From JAFDZV01 sp048594725 (GTDB taxonomy: Bacteria > Bacteroidota > Ignavibacteria > OLB7), in contig JBMDXA010000067.1 of assembly GCA_048594725.1 (NCBI GenBank), positions 8,092 through 72,091 on the forward strand: a DNA stretch of 64,000 nt. Direction: 5' to 3'. The notes beneath the pieces are model-generated. The model did no database searches. It worked only from the letters and a program-made list of their open reading frames with translations, and was not told the DNA's origin. Position numbers and translations under genes: made by a program. This document shows, piece after piece, positions 27,584-36,729 of the stretch. Positions within the stretch are counted from its first letter, which is position 1. Each line of letters starts with the position of its first letter.

Positions 27584-28024
27584 ATGCCCCTTTCTCCCGA
27601 TACCGAGAACGTACTCGACTACCTCGATCAGGCTTCCGGCCAGGGGCTCAGGAAGCGCAACGATATGGGGGTTCTTCTGGAGCTCGCCGCCGAAGCCGAT
27701 GCCCATGAAGAGATGAACAAGCTGATCTTCCACGGCCGCCACCTCTACAACCTCTACTCCACATTACGGAAGGCCGCCGCCAACGCCGAAGGCTACCAGA
27801 CCCTGGAACGGGAGTTCGCCGGGGCCGTCGAAACCATGCGCGATCTGCTGGCGAAACTGCTCCTGGAGGCCGATGAGGAGGTTGTGGCCCGCTTCGAAAC
27901 ACAGTATTACCAGACCACACAGGGAAGCCTCCGCAATCTGATCGACCTCTCGCATGACCTCGGTGTGCTGAAATCCGTGCAGAATGACCGCAAACATGGC
28001 GGCGAGGGGGAGTCCGGCGAGTAG
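27584..28024 (+). CDS. conserved-looking helical protein of unknown function
   Basis: This 146-residue protein is nearly all alpha-helical by inspection, rich in Leu, Glu and Ala with regular heptad-like spacing (LLELAAEADAHEEMNKLIFH; LYNLYSTLRKAAAN; FAGAVETMRDLLAKLLLEAD), with no signal peptide or membrane segment. It begins at ATG 27584, 50 bases after dnaB on the same strand, and may be co-transcribed with it. The codon-position bias supports a real gene. I do not recognise the family; a cytoplasmic helical bundle is the only structural statement I would make. Confidence 0.65.
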   Translation: MPLSPDTENVLDYLDQASGQGLRKRNDMGVLLELAAEADAHEEMNKLIFHGRHLYNLYSTLRKAAANAEGYQTLEREFAGAVETMRDLLAKLLLEADEEVVARFETQYYQTTQGSLRNLIDLSHDLGVLKSVQNDRKHGGEGESGE

Positions 28025-28253
28025 CGATGCTCTTGCGGCGGACTTGACATTCCCCGGCCGGTGAGGCAAATTGGCGGGGTTGCTCCTAACGAAATCGCGG
28101 GGATGAACGTCGCTGGAAAGACCGGGAGTTCATCCCCCGCCGGCGATGGGGGAGGCGGGCCAGGGATCGCATTCCGGCAGCGGCTCTTCCGGGAAGGGGG
28201 ATACGGCATCCGGGGAAAGTTCAACGAAATCATCCAAGCAGGGCGAAACCATC

Positions 28254-29024
28254 ATGGTTCTGGATCTGAGCGGAGTTCGAGCGCTCGTGACGGGAGGGAC
28301 GCGCGGGATAGGGCGGGCGATAACCATGGGGCTGGCCGCCTCCGGGGCACGGGTCGCCGTCAATTACCGGAATAATGCCGATACGGCCGAGGAGTTCGGC
28401 CGCGAGCTTGGCGGCAGGCATTTCGAGCATATGATGCTGAAGGCCGATATCACCCAGGAGCGATCGGTGGGCACGATGATGAAGCGGGTGGAGGAATCCT
28501 GGGGAGGGCTCGATCTGCTGGTGCTGAATGCCGGCGTCTGGGAGCGGGGAGAACTGGGAAAGATGACCCTGGCGGACTGGCGCGATACCATCAATACAAA
28601 TCTGACGGGGGCGTTCGTTGTGGCAAACGAGGCGCTGCGGCTGCTTACCGCAGGGGAATCCTCCGCGCCGAAACGGATCATCCTGATCTCCTCTACCGCC
28701 GGCGTGCGGGGGGAGGCGTTTCATTCGCATTACGCGGCCAGCAAGGGTGGGCTGATAGCGATGACCAAGTCGCTGGCGGTGGAACTTGCCCCGCTCGGCA
28801 TCACCGTCAACTGCGTGGCGCCGGGCTGGGTCCGTACCGATATGACGGCCGCCGCGTTCGCCGATTCCTCGGCGCGCAAGGCGATCAACCAGTCTATCCC
28901 CCTGGGGCGCCCCGGCGAACCGGACGAGGTGGCCGCCGCCGTGGTGTTCCTGGCCTCGCGGCAGGCATCGTATATTACCGGCGAAGTTCTCAACGTCAAT
29001 GGCGGCTCCGTGCTCTGCGGATAG
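28254..29024 (+). CDS. short-chain dehydrogenase/reductase, FabG-like
   Basis: This 256-residue protein is a classical SDR. It has the NADP-binding TGGTRGIGRA near residue 13, LNAGVWERG, the catalytic Ser in LISSTAGVRG and the YAASK catalytic motif, then PLGITVNCVAPGWVRTDM and a closing GEVLNVNGGSVL, which is typical of 3-oxoacyl-ACP reductases. The start at 28254 is chosen because the first strand begins at residue 5; the open frame upstream is glycine/serine rich. Without other fab genes nearby, fatty acid synthesis is only one option; many SDRs of this form reduce other ketones. A TTGACA at 28044-28049 upstream may be part of its promoter. Confidence 0.85.
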   Translation: MVLDLSGVRALVTGGTRGIGRAITMGLAASGARVAVNYRNNADTAEEFGRELGGRHFEHMMLKADITQERSVGTMMKRVEESWGGLDLLVLNAGVWERGELGKMTLADWRDTINTNLTGAFVVANEALRLLTAGESSAPKRIILISSTAGVRGEAFHSHYAASKGGLIAMTKSLAVELAPLGITVNCVAPGWVRTDMTAAAFADSSARKAINQSIPLGRPGEPDEVAAAVVFLASRQASYITGEVLNVNGGSVLCG

Positions 29025-29184
29025 GGCCGGGCCCTGCTAGCGCACTCCGGAGGAACGTGCAACAACCGCCGCGATTTCCCGCTACACACCGATTGTGCGG
29101 GAACCAGACGCGGCGCCGGCGCGCCGGGTGCTTCAGGTAGCAACGAGACTAGTACATTCACATAAAAAACATCAGGAGTATCGT

Positions 29185-29523
29185 ATGGCAGACGCAGCAA
29201 TGCATTTCACCGATGGCAGCTTCAAGGAGACCGTGCTGGATTCCGAGCTGCCCGTTCTCGTCGATTTCTGGGCCGTCTGGTGCGGTCCGTGCCGTATGAT
29301 CGCCCCGTCGGTGGAGGAGATGGCGAAGGAGTACGAAGGGCGCGCGCTGGTAGGCAAGGTCGATGTGGACAACAACCCGGAGATCGCCGCCAGCTACGGC
29401 ATCCGCTCCATCCCCACCATCCTCATCTTCAAGGGGGGAAAGGTTGTGGAGCAGATCGTGGGCGCCGTTCCGAAGCAGCAGCTGGTAAGCGCGCTGAACA
29501 ACCATATCGGCGCTACGGTGTAA
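29185..29523 (+). CDS. trxA: thioredoxin
   Basis: This 112-residue protein carries the WCGPC active site in DFWAVWCGPCRMIAP near residue 32, the KVDVDNNPEIAASYGIRSIPT region with cis-proline, and FKGGKVVEQIVGA. It lacks a signal peptide, so it is the cytoplasmic dithiol reductant for ribonucleotide reductase and protein disulfides. The ATG at 29185 has AGGAG seven bases upstream. A strong terminator at 29558-29595 follows. Confidence 0.95.
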   Translation: MADAAMHFTDGSFKETVLDSELPVLVDFWAVWCGPCRMIAPSVEEMAKEYEGRALVGKVDVDNNPEIAASYGIRSIPTILIFKGGKVVEQIVGAVPKQQLVSALNNHIGATV

Positions 29524-29557
29524 TCATCTCATCATCGCGAGCCATCGCATGATCGCT

Positions 29558-29595
29558 GCCCCCGATGCCCCTTTCGGTATCGGGGGCTTTTTTTT
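29558..29595 (+). terminator. Rho-independent terminator after trxA
   Basis: A 9-bp perfect stem GCCCCCGAT (29558-29566 with 29579-29587) is followed by eight T (29588-29595), 35 bases past the thioredoxin stop. Confidence 0.93.
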
Positions 29596-29784
29596 ATCCT
29601 TACGCCGCCAGCGCCCCCGCGCCACCCTGGAGCATCCGGTGTGATAAGAGGATCGGAGATGATGCCGGGATCTTTTCCCCGTAGGAAGAACGGCTCCCGG
29701 CATCGTTGTCCCCCGTGCTTGTCACCGGCACCGGACAGAGCGCTCCATGGCCTGGACCGATATACACCGAACGACCGGAGTGCC

Positions 29785-31764
29785 ATGAATTTCGATCGAA
29801 AGTATCACAGCGATGCATCGCTTCTCAATCTTTTCGAACGTCTTCTCCTCCCCCGTCTGATAGAGGAGAAGATGCTCCTGCTGCTACGCCAGGGGAAGAT
29901 CAGCAAATGGTTCTCCGGCATGGGTCAGGAGGCCATCGCCGTGGGGGCCACCACCGCGCTCGATCCCGGCGATTACATCCTTCCGCTGCACCGCAACCTC
30001 GGCGTCTTTACCTCTCGCGATATGCCGCTGGACCGGCTGTTCCTTCAATGGCAGGGGAAGCTGCGCGGATTCACCAAGGGGCGCGACCGTTCGTTCCATT
30101 TCGGCGCGCCGGAGTATGGCATCATCGGCATGATCTCCCATCTCGGCTCCATGCTCGGCGTGGCCGACGGCATCTCCCTCGCCAGCAATCTGGACGGCGA
30201 CAGGAGGATCTCCCTGGTATTCTCCGGCGACGGCGGGGCGAGCGAGGGGGATTTCCACGAGGCGATCAATGTGGCGGCGGTCTGGGATCTGCCGGTGATC
30301 TTCCTGGTGGAGAACAACGGCTACGGCCTCTCCACCCCGAGCTGCGACCAGTTCCGCTGCGAAAGCTTCGTGGACAAGGCGATAGGCTATGGCATCAGCG
30401 GGGTCAGGATCGACGGCAACAACATTCTGGAGGTGCACGACACCATCCAGCGGGTGGCAGCCCGGATGCGGGTGGAGCGCAAGCCGGTGATCGTGGAGGC
30501 GATGACCTTCCGGATGCGGGGGCATGAGGAGGCGTCCGGCGTGGCGTATGTGCCCAAGGAGCTTTTCGAGCAGTGGGGGAAGCTCGATCCCATCGCCACC
30601 TACCAGCAGTTCCTTACCGATATCGGCGTGCTGAGCGGGCATGCCCTGGGGGGGATCAGGGCGCGCCTGGCTGCGGCCATCGAGGCGGGGGTGGAGGCGA
30701 TGTTCAACGAGCCGGAGATCGTCCCGGATATGCGCGTGGAGCTGGGGGATGTGTACGCCCCCTCGCCGCAGGAGAGCATCCCGCCGGCCAGCCCCGCTGC
30801 AAGCGAACGGCGTTTCGTCGATGCGGTCTCCGACGGGCTGCGCCAGGCGATGGAGCGCGACCCCGGCCTGGTGCTGATGGGGCAGGATATCGCCGGGTAC
30901 GGAGGGGTGTTCAAGGTGACCGAGGGCTTCGTGGAGCGATTCGGCCTGGATCGCGTGCGGAACACCCCGCTCTGCGAATCGGCTATCCTGGGGGCATCGC
31001 TCGGGCTCTCCATCCGGGGGCGCGCCTCCATGGTGGAGATGCAGTTCGCCGACTTCGTCTCCTCCGGGTTCAATCAGATCGTGAACAACCTCGCCAAGAC
31101 CTATTACCGCTGGGATCAGCCGGTGAATGTGACGGTGAGGATGCCAACCGGCGCCGGCATCGGGGCCGGGCCGTTCCACTCGCAGAGCACCGAGGCGTGG
31201 TTCACCCACGTGGCGGGGTTGAAAGTGGTCTACCCATCCACCCCCGCCGATGCCAAGGGGCTCCTGGCGGCAGCCCTTGCCGATCCCAATCCCGTGCTTT
31301 TCTTCGAACACAAGGGGCTGTACCGGAGCGTGCGCGGCATGGTGCCGGACGACTATTACACGCTGCCGTTCGGCGCGGCCTCCGTTGTGCGGCCGGGGGA
31401 GGATGCCACCATCGTAACCTATGGGATGGGCGTTTCCTGGGCGCTGGCGGCGGCCGGAGCGTTTCCGGAAGGGCGGATCGAGATCATCGATCTGCGCACG
31501 CTGCTGCCGTGGGACCAGCAGATGGTATACGAGTCGGTGCGGCGTACGGGGCGCTGCCTGGTGCTGCACGAGGATACGCTCACCGGCGGGTTCGGCGGGG
31601 AGATCGCCGCCTCTATCGCCGAGAACTGTTTCGATGATCTGGATGCGCCGGTGCTCCGCTGCGCCTCGCTGGATACCCCCATCCCGTTCAGCCGCGAGCT
31701 GGAGGAGCAGTTCCTCCCCAAGGGGCGGCTGCACGCGATGCTGGACCGGCTTCTAGCCTATTGA
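29785..31764 (+). CDS. 2-oxoacid dehydrogenase E1, fused alpha and beta subunits
   Basis: This 659-residue protein joins both E1 subunits in one chain. Residues 1-345 are the alpha part: thiamine diphosphate motif GDGGASEGDFHEA at 148-160 with NNGY at 177-180, and FRMRGHEEASG. From about residue 360 comes the beta part: RRFVDAVSDGLRQAMERDP, TPLCESAILGASLGLS, VEMQFADFVSSGFNQIVNN and MPTGAGIGAGPFHSQSTE. It would decarboxylate a 2-oxoacid (branched-chain, acetoin or pyruvate type) and pass the acyl group to a lipoyl E2, but no E2 or E3 gene is in the window. The start ATG 29785 has CCGGAG upstream; 48 extra upstream residues are possible but arginine/proline rich. Confidence 0.88.
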   Translation: MNFDRKYHSDASLLNLFERLLLPRLIEEKMLLLLRQGKISKWFSGMGQEAIAVGATTALDPGDYILPLHRNLGVFTSRDMPLDRLFLQWQGKLRGFTKGRDRSFHFGAPEYGIIGMISHLGSMLGVADGISLASNLDGDRRISLVFSGDGGASEGDFHEAINVAAVWDLPVIFLVENNGYGLSTPSCDQFRCESFVDKAIGYGISGVRIDGNNILEVHDTIQRVAARMRVERKPVIVEAMTFRMRGHEEASGVAYVPKELFEQWGKLDPIATYQQFLTDIGVLSGHALGGIRARLAAAIEAGVEAMFNEPEIVPDMRVELGDVYAPSPQESIPPASPAASERRFVDAVSDGLRQAMERDPGLVLMGQDIAGYGGVFKVTEGFVERFGLDRVRNTPLCESAILGASLGLSIRGRASMVEMQFADFVSSGFNQIVNNLAKTYYRWDQPVNVTVRMPTGAGIGAGPFHSQSTEAWFTHVAGLKVVYPSTPADAKGLLAAALADPNPVLFFEHKGLYRSVRGMVPDDYYTLPFGAASVVRPGEDATIVTYGMGVSWALAAAGAFPEGRIEIIDLRTLLPWDQQMVYESVRRTGRCLVLHEDTLTGGFGGEIAASIAENCFDDLDAPVLRCASLDTPIPFSRELEEQFLPKGRLHAMLDRLLAY

Positions 31765-31808
31765 TCCGGATTGCCTGCTCCCCCGCCGGCGCCGGAGTAT
31801 GAACGGAG

Positions 31809-31843
31809 AACGCCCGCTTCCGTTCCATGCGGAGGCGGGCGTT
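31809..31843. terminator. bidirectional terminator between convergent genes
   Basis: A 14-bp stem with one wobble pair (31809-31822 with 31830-31843), core AACGCCCGC/GCGGGCGTT, lies between the stop of the E1 gene (31764) and the end of the minus-strand sugar dehydrogenase gene (31871). Its place between converging genes makes termination both ways likely. Confidence 0.75.
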
Positions 31844-31870
31844 TCGGTTCTGCGGCTGCTCCGGCGCTAG

Positions 31871-33319
31871 CTACTGCACCACAAGCGGGCATTCCAGGCG
31901 ATGGCTCCCATCGCCGATCCGGAGGAAGTAGGTTCCGGTGCCGAGGCCGTTGCGCCGGAAACGGTATTCCATCCCTCCCGGAAAGCTCTCCTGGCGCAGG
32001 AGCGTTCCCGCCTCATCGAACAGTTCGATGGTGCCAGGGCCCATCTCCTGCCGGAATGTGATACGCGCCTCCTGCCGGACCGGCATGGGGGCTATGCCGA
32101 ACCCCGCCGGCCGGGATGCCCGCTGCACGGCGCTGGTATTAAGAGTGATTTCGATGATCCTGTCATCCCCCGGATGCGGAAAGCCATGTGCGGCGGAGGC
32201 CCTGCCGTCGTTGTTGCTGGTGGAGATGAATACCCGGCCATCCGGGGCCACGCATATCCCGCGAAGGCGCCCGAATTCCCCCTCGAAATACGCCGTGTCC
32301 GTGAGGGTGCTTCTGCCGTTCTCTGCCAGCGTGAACTGCACCAGGCTGTAGGATTGCCGGGGGAGTTCCGGTTTCAGCTTTCCGAGCGTCACCATCAGCA
32401 GCGAATTATGCCATTGCGGTATCGCCGTATGCCCGTAATAGGCGATTCCCGCCGGTCCCACGGTGGGGTTCCAGGTGCGGATCGGCTCGATGACATTGGA
32501 GTCCAGGCAGAATTGCTTCTTGTGGGCCATCGATTCCGCCGTCGTGGTATCGTTGCAGTACCCGTGGGCATAGGGCCACCCGTAATTCCCTCCCTTGTAG
32601 ATGATGTTCAGTTCATCGTCATCATCATGCCCATGTTCCGAGGCGTAGAGGGTGCCGTCCGGACCAAAGGCCAGCCCCTGCGGATTTCTATGGCCGGTAG
32701 ACCAGAGCAGGCAGCTCGGCCATGGGGCCGTGGCCCAGGGATTATCGGCGGGCACGCTTCCATCCAGATTGATGCGGAGTATCTTTCCGCAGAACGATGT
32801 ATGGCTCTGCGCCTCCTCGATTCTGGCTGCATCCCCCACCGTCATGTAGAGCGTGCGGTCCCCGGCGATCGCCAGGCGGCTTCCTACCCGGAAGAGTCCT
32901 CCGGGGATGCTGTCGATCAGCGTCTTCGGCCGGATGAGCGTATCCCGCTGACGGTCGTACTCGTATCGTACCAGCCGTTCCAGAATCGTATCGGCATGCC
33001 AGAACGTATGGACGATGAACACCGACGGGCTATCGGCCATGTTCGGATGGAGCGCCATACCGAGCATGCCCGCCTCGTTGGTTTCGGCCACATGCGCGCG
33101 GATGTTCAGGATCTCCCGCCGTGTCCCGGTTTCCGGATCGATGCGGCTTACCATGCCGGGACGCTCGGTAACCCAGAGGGTATTATCCGGTCCCCAGGCG
33201 ATTTCCCAGGGCACCCAGAGTCCGGTGATGACGTCGCGTGTCTGGAGCCTGTGTTGCGAGAATGAGATGGAGTGTAGAAGGGCGAAGCCAACTGTGATCA
33301 GCCAGAAGAGTCGCAGCAT
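31871..33319 (-). CDS. secreted PQQ-type sugar dehydrogenase propeller with T9SS tail
   Basis: This 482-residue protein starts MLRLFWLITVGFALLHSISFS at 33319 (signal peptide). The body is a glucose/sorbosone dehydrogenase beta-propeller: GLWVPWEIAWGPDNTLWVTERPG, GMLGMALHPNM, GHRNPQGLAFGPDGTLYASEHGHDDDDELN and NYGWP, the order seen in soluble PQQ-dependent aldose dehydrogenases (YliI-like). The HRNPQG and EHG segments hold the usual cofactor and calcium site. The last about 75 residues (IELFDEAGTLLRQ ... GTYFLRIG) are a T9SS sorting tail, so it is exported across the outer membrane. The substrate is unknown, and PQQ use depends on supply from elsewhere. It lies next to another T9SS cargo gene on the same strand, about 250 bases apart. 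Confidence 0.85.
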   Translation of the reverse strand: MLRLFWLITVGFALLHSISFSQHRLQTRDVITGLWVPWEIAWGPDNTLWVTERPGMVSRIDPETGTRREILNIRAHVAETNEAGMLGMALHPNMADSPSVFIVHTFWHADTILERLVRYEYDRQRDTLIRPKTLIDSIPGGLFRVGSRLAIAGDRTLYMTVGDAARIEEAQSHTSFCGKILRINLDGSVPADNPWATAPWPSCLLWSTGHRNPQGLAFGPDGTLYASEHGHDDDDELNIIYKGGNYGWPYAHGYCNDTTTAESMAHKKQFCLDSNVIEPIRTWNPTVGPAGIAYYGHTAIPQWHNSLLMVTLGKLKPELPRQSYSLVQFTLAENGRSTLTDTAYFEGEFGRLRGICVAPDGRVFISTSNNDGRASAAHGFPHPGDDRIIEITLNTSAVQRASRPAGFGIAPMPVRQEARITFRQEMGPGTIELFDEAGTLLRQESFPGGMEYRFRRNGLGTGTYFLRIGDGSHRLECPLVVQ

Positions 33320-33506
33320 AGGGGGTGTGTTGAAAGGGCCTTGGATGGAATGGATTTGGTCTCGGCGCCGGAGTGCCATTCCGGACCGCATGGATAAAAA
33401 AATGAGGTTGATTGTGCGTGGCGGTACTCTACGCCATCCGGGGTGTGCGAATCAAGCCGAAAGATAATGCGTAATCCGGCCAGGTGGCCGATGCGGGAAA
33501 TGGAAG

Positions 33507-33530
33507 CGGGGTGCCCGTGGGGGCACCCCG
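33507..33530 (-). terminator. hairpin downstream of the IgGFc-like gene
   Basis: A 10-bp perfect stem CGGGGTGCCC/GGGCACCCCG with a four-base loop lies 37 bases after the minus-strand stop at 33567. On that strand it is followed by a pyrimidine-rich CTTCCATTTCC rather than a pure T tract. Confidence 0.65.
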
Positions 33531-33566
33531 TCCCGGAAGTTCAACTGCCGGCAGCGAGCGGGTTCA

Positions 33567-36431
33567 TCACCGTTGCAGCAGCACGCTCGCCGTGGTGCTC
33601 CTTCCATCCATCTTCATCCGGCAGTAGTAGAGCCCCGCCGGCTCGGCCGAGGCATTCCACAGGAAGGTATGGTCCCCGGCGCTGGTGGTCCCATCGGCCA
33701 GGGATGCCACGGTTTCACCCAGGCTGTTGCAGATCTCCAGCGATAGATGCCCGGCCGATCGTGCCGACACCTGGATAACCACGGTGCCGCTGCTCGGGTT
33801 CGGCGAGACCAGCATGCCGCCGCCCGGTTCCATCTCCCTCTCCACGCCGCTCAGGCGGGGCCGGACGGTCACCTTCCAGATGGAGGTGTCGCGGCAGTCG
33901 CGGGTGCTGGCCCAGAGCCTGGCTATCGTGCTGATGGTATCGGCCTTCTGCGCCTTGAACGCCACCTGTATCGTGATGCATTCTCCCGGTCCCAGCCGTG
34001 CGGCGCGCAGGCTGTCGAGCTGTTCGCGGCGTACCAGGAAGTTTCCGCTCAGCCATGTGAGCGCCGAATCCCCCGGGGCATCATCGAACGTCACGTAGCC
34101 GCGTCCCTCGTTGCAGATCCGCAGATCGCGGGTGACCTGCTGGCCGATGATCATCACGCCGAAATCGAGATCCCCCACGCTCAGGCAGGGGACGGCCGGG
34201 GAGAGATGAAGCGGCAGCTTCACCTCCGAGCAGCAGAGCATCACCCGCAGCGTATCGCTGTACTGCCGGTTCTTGGCGAGCGGTGCCGCCTTGATCCGCA
34301 CCTGGATCTGCTCTCCGGGGAGAAGCGAAATCGGCACCGCCGGCACCAGGGCCGGTCCTGCAGGGGTGGTGCTGACAACCGAGAGCCCCTGGTTGCCGTA
34401 GCGCATCCGTATGGCGTTGATACACATGACCTTCCCGGACGTATTGGCGATGGTGACCGTCGTATCGCCGGTATCGTTCACCTCCACATCGTTGAACGCC
34501 AGAAGGTTCTCCGGGGTGAACTTCACCTGATCCCCCTTGTAGGAGAATTGCATGGTGCTTCTCCTGCCGGTTCTATCGATAATCACCAGCGTTCCCGATG
34601 CATCCGCCTCCGGGACGATGGGAACCAGCGCCAGCTCCACCTCGGTAAGCCCTATCACCCCTCCGGGTCCGGAGGGGCTTCTCAGATCCACCCGCGTGTT
34701 GATGGTGCCGGGGGCGAGTTCCACCGAGCGCAGGCCCACCGGATTGGCATTGACCGAGCGGATCTTCACGGCAAGCTCGCAGGCGCGGCGGGTGGTATCG
34801 ATTCTGAGCGAATCGGCCAAACGGAGTATCGTGCGGCGCGGGGCCAGCGGAAAGCCGTAGGCAAGCGCAATCACTTCCTGATACCTGGGTGCCCCCTCGG
34901 TGGTATCGGCGCTGTAATACTCCATCCCTTTGCGGATGCCGTACTGGTAGGCGGAGAAGGTGATGCCCCGATCGGCCTCCAGATAATGGGTCTGGCCCGG
35001 GACGATCTCCATGGTGCCCCACATCAGAGGGCTTCCCGCTATCCTCCCCATGTTGAACTGAAACGGCGAACCGTATTTGTCGAAGATCCTGTCGCGCGCG
35101 CCGGTATCGGCCACCACGTTGATGTAGTGGCGCATCTTGTCCGGAAGGGTGGGGGCGAAGTACGGTGCGAAGCTGCTCCACTGCTCGCGCGGGACAAGCT
35201 CCATCATATAGGGCGACCAGGTCTCATAGATCCGGAGACCGAGCACGGAGTTCATCTCCAGAATGGTTTCCATGGTCGGCGTGGAGATCATCATGGCCTG
35301 TGCCGGCTGCCCGGTGCGGATATAGCGGGGGGTGAGCGCGTCGGTCTCGTATTCGTCGAGAGTGCGGCTCATCAGCGATCCGGAATCCACCGGGCCATTC
35401 CCCCCATGATAGTATACCTTCGAAGGAGTTTTCGATGAGCCATACATCCGCACAAGCTCCAGCTTCCGCTTCTGCCCCGGCTTCTCCGTCTGAAGCCCCA
35501 GGCTCCGCTGCGTATCCCAGGAGGGGAGGTAGACGAATTCCTTCCCGTACTGTTCCACCGAGGGGAGCCACTCCACCAGAAGGTTCTTCATGGTGTTGTT
35601 GGTGAAGGCGCTCCGTACCTCCCGTACCTGCGCGCGGGTATTGCCGGAGATCACCCCGATGGGACGATTGGCGACGATAAGGCTTCCGGCTATATCGGCC
35701 TGTATGGCGCTGTCGCTATGGGTAAGGCTCTGAAGCTGGTAGGACTGGTTGGCGTTCAGCGTGATGGTGCGCGGGGCGGTGGGGGGCATCAGCTTGCCGT
35801 TCGGATAGATATTGACGGTGGTGCCGTCGTAGGCGGCCACGATCAGCATCTCCGCCGGCGCCACATCGGAACTGCGCTTGAAGCGCAGGCCCCGTAACTC
35901 CATATCCGCCACCAGCTCTCCCGGCATCGCCGCCACATGATATTCCTTCCCCCACTGCTCCACCGGCACCGGCGTCCACATATCGCCTCCGAACGCGGTC
36001 TGCATGGAGCAGTACAGGATGATCGGCTCGCTCGATTCCACTCTGAACGTGTTCGGGGAGATGGTTCCGGAGACCGTCACGATGGAGTTATCGGAGGTGC
36101 CGCCGCTGCCGTTCAGCGGGATGATCTCGAAGCGCCCGCCGCGCAGGTTGATCTTCCGGTGCTCGTTGCGGCCGGTGATGGTCAGCTCGGTGTTGGCCGC
36201 CGAATAGACGAGGATGCTCAGCGCGTCGGCGATGGGGGTGATGAAATAGGGATCGTTGATGTTGGTCGTGGTATCGGGAAAGGCTATCACATACAGCTTC
36301 CCGGTTGTGGCCGGATCGAGCGGCGGAATCTGCGCCCACGCAGGCAGAGCCAGGAGCAGCAGGAAGAGAATACCGAGACAGCCGGCATGACACCAGGGGA
36401 AAAGAGTAGAGCGTAGAGGATTCAATCTCAT
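33567..36431 (-). CDS. secreted IgGFc-binding-like protein with T9SS tail
   Basis: This 954-residue protein starts at the ATG at 36431, with a signal peptide ending LALPAWA. Residues about 30-430 resemble the bacterial IgGFc-binding N-terminal domain: YVIAFPDTTTNINDPYF, ADALSILVYSAANTELTITG, FRVESSEPIILYCSMQTAFG, VAAYDGTTVNIYPNG and NQSYQLQSLTHSDSAIQADI. The middle holds Ig-like or abnormal-spindle-like domains (about 640-870; LLAFNDVEVNDTGDTTVTIAN) and the last about 80 residues are a T9SS tail (LVSPNPSSGTVVIQVS ... AGLYYCRMK). Such proteins are large surface or released adhesins. There is no evidence that this one binds antibody; that is only a family name. Confidence 0.82.
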   Translation of the reverse strand: MRLNPLRSTLFPWCHAGCLGILFLLLLALPAWAQIPPLDPATTGKLYVIAFPDTTTNINDPYFITPIADALSILVYSAANTELTITGRNEHRKINLRGGRFEIIPLNGSGGTSDNSIVTVSGTISPNTFRVESSEPIILYCSMQTAFGGDMWTPVPVEQWGKEYHVAAMPGELVADMELRGLRFKRSSDVAPAEMLIVAAYDGTTVNIYPNGKLMPPTAPRTITLNANQSYQLQSLTHSDSAIQADIAGSLIVANRPIGVISGNTRAQVREVRSAFTNNTMKNLLVEWLPSVEQYGKEFVYLPSWDTQRSLGLQTEKPGQKRKLELVRMYGSSKTPSKVYYHGGNGPVDSGSLMSRTLDEYETDALTPRYIRTGQPAQAMMISTPTMETILEMNSVLGLRIYETWSPYMMELVPREQWSSFAPYFAPTLPDKMRHYINVVADTGARDRIFDKYGSPFQFNMGRIAGSPLMWGTMEIVPGQTHYLEADRGITFSAYQYGIRKGMEYYSADTTEGAPRYQEVIALAYGFPLAPRRTILRLADSLRIDTTRRACELAVKIRSVNANPVGLRSVELAPGTINTRVDLRSPSGPGGVIGLTEVELALVPIVPEADASGTLVIIDRTGRRSTMQFSYKGDQVKFTPENLLAFNDVEVNDTGDTTVTIANTSGKVMCINAIRMRYGNQGLSVVSTTPAGPALVPAVPISLLPGEQIQVRIKAAPLAKNRQYSDTLRVMLCCSEVKLPLHLSPAVPCLSVGDLDFGVMIIGQQVTRDLRICNEGRGYVTFDDAPGDSALTWLSGNFLVRREQLDSLRAARLGPGECITIQVAFKAQKADTISTIARLWASTRDCRDTSIWKVTVRPRLSGVEREMEPGGGMLVSPNPSSGTVVIQVSARSAGHLSLEICNSLGETVASLADGTTSAGDHTFLWNASAEPAGLYYCRMKMDGRSTTASVLLQR

Positions 36432-36729
36432 AATGATCGTGGATAAGAGTGAGGGAGCACGACCGCGTGTATGAACACGATGACCTGGTATGGGGAGCGT
36501 CCTCTTCTCATGTCCGAAGAGGTGGCTCCGGTTCTGCCGTATCGGTACGGGCGGGCGTAACATCCGCCACCGTACCCGCCTGGTTCATGGTAGGGAGATA
36601 TAATGTACCAGTATCTACAAGACTATGGTAACAGTCGCCGCATCACAGGGCTGCACGATGAGCGATGGACGATTGATGGCTGGGGAAGGGGGCGGCGGCC
36701 GGCCAGGCCCTTCTCCGTAGGCTCCGCCG

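Noticed and set aside
31871..36431. Phage or insertion sequence in the stretch of large secreted proteins
   Set aside because: No transposase, integrase or phage structural motif was found; the genes are T9SS cargo with signal peptides.
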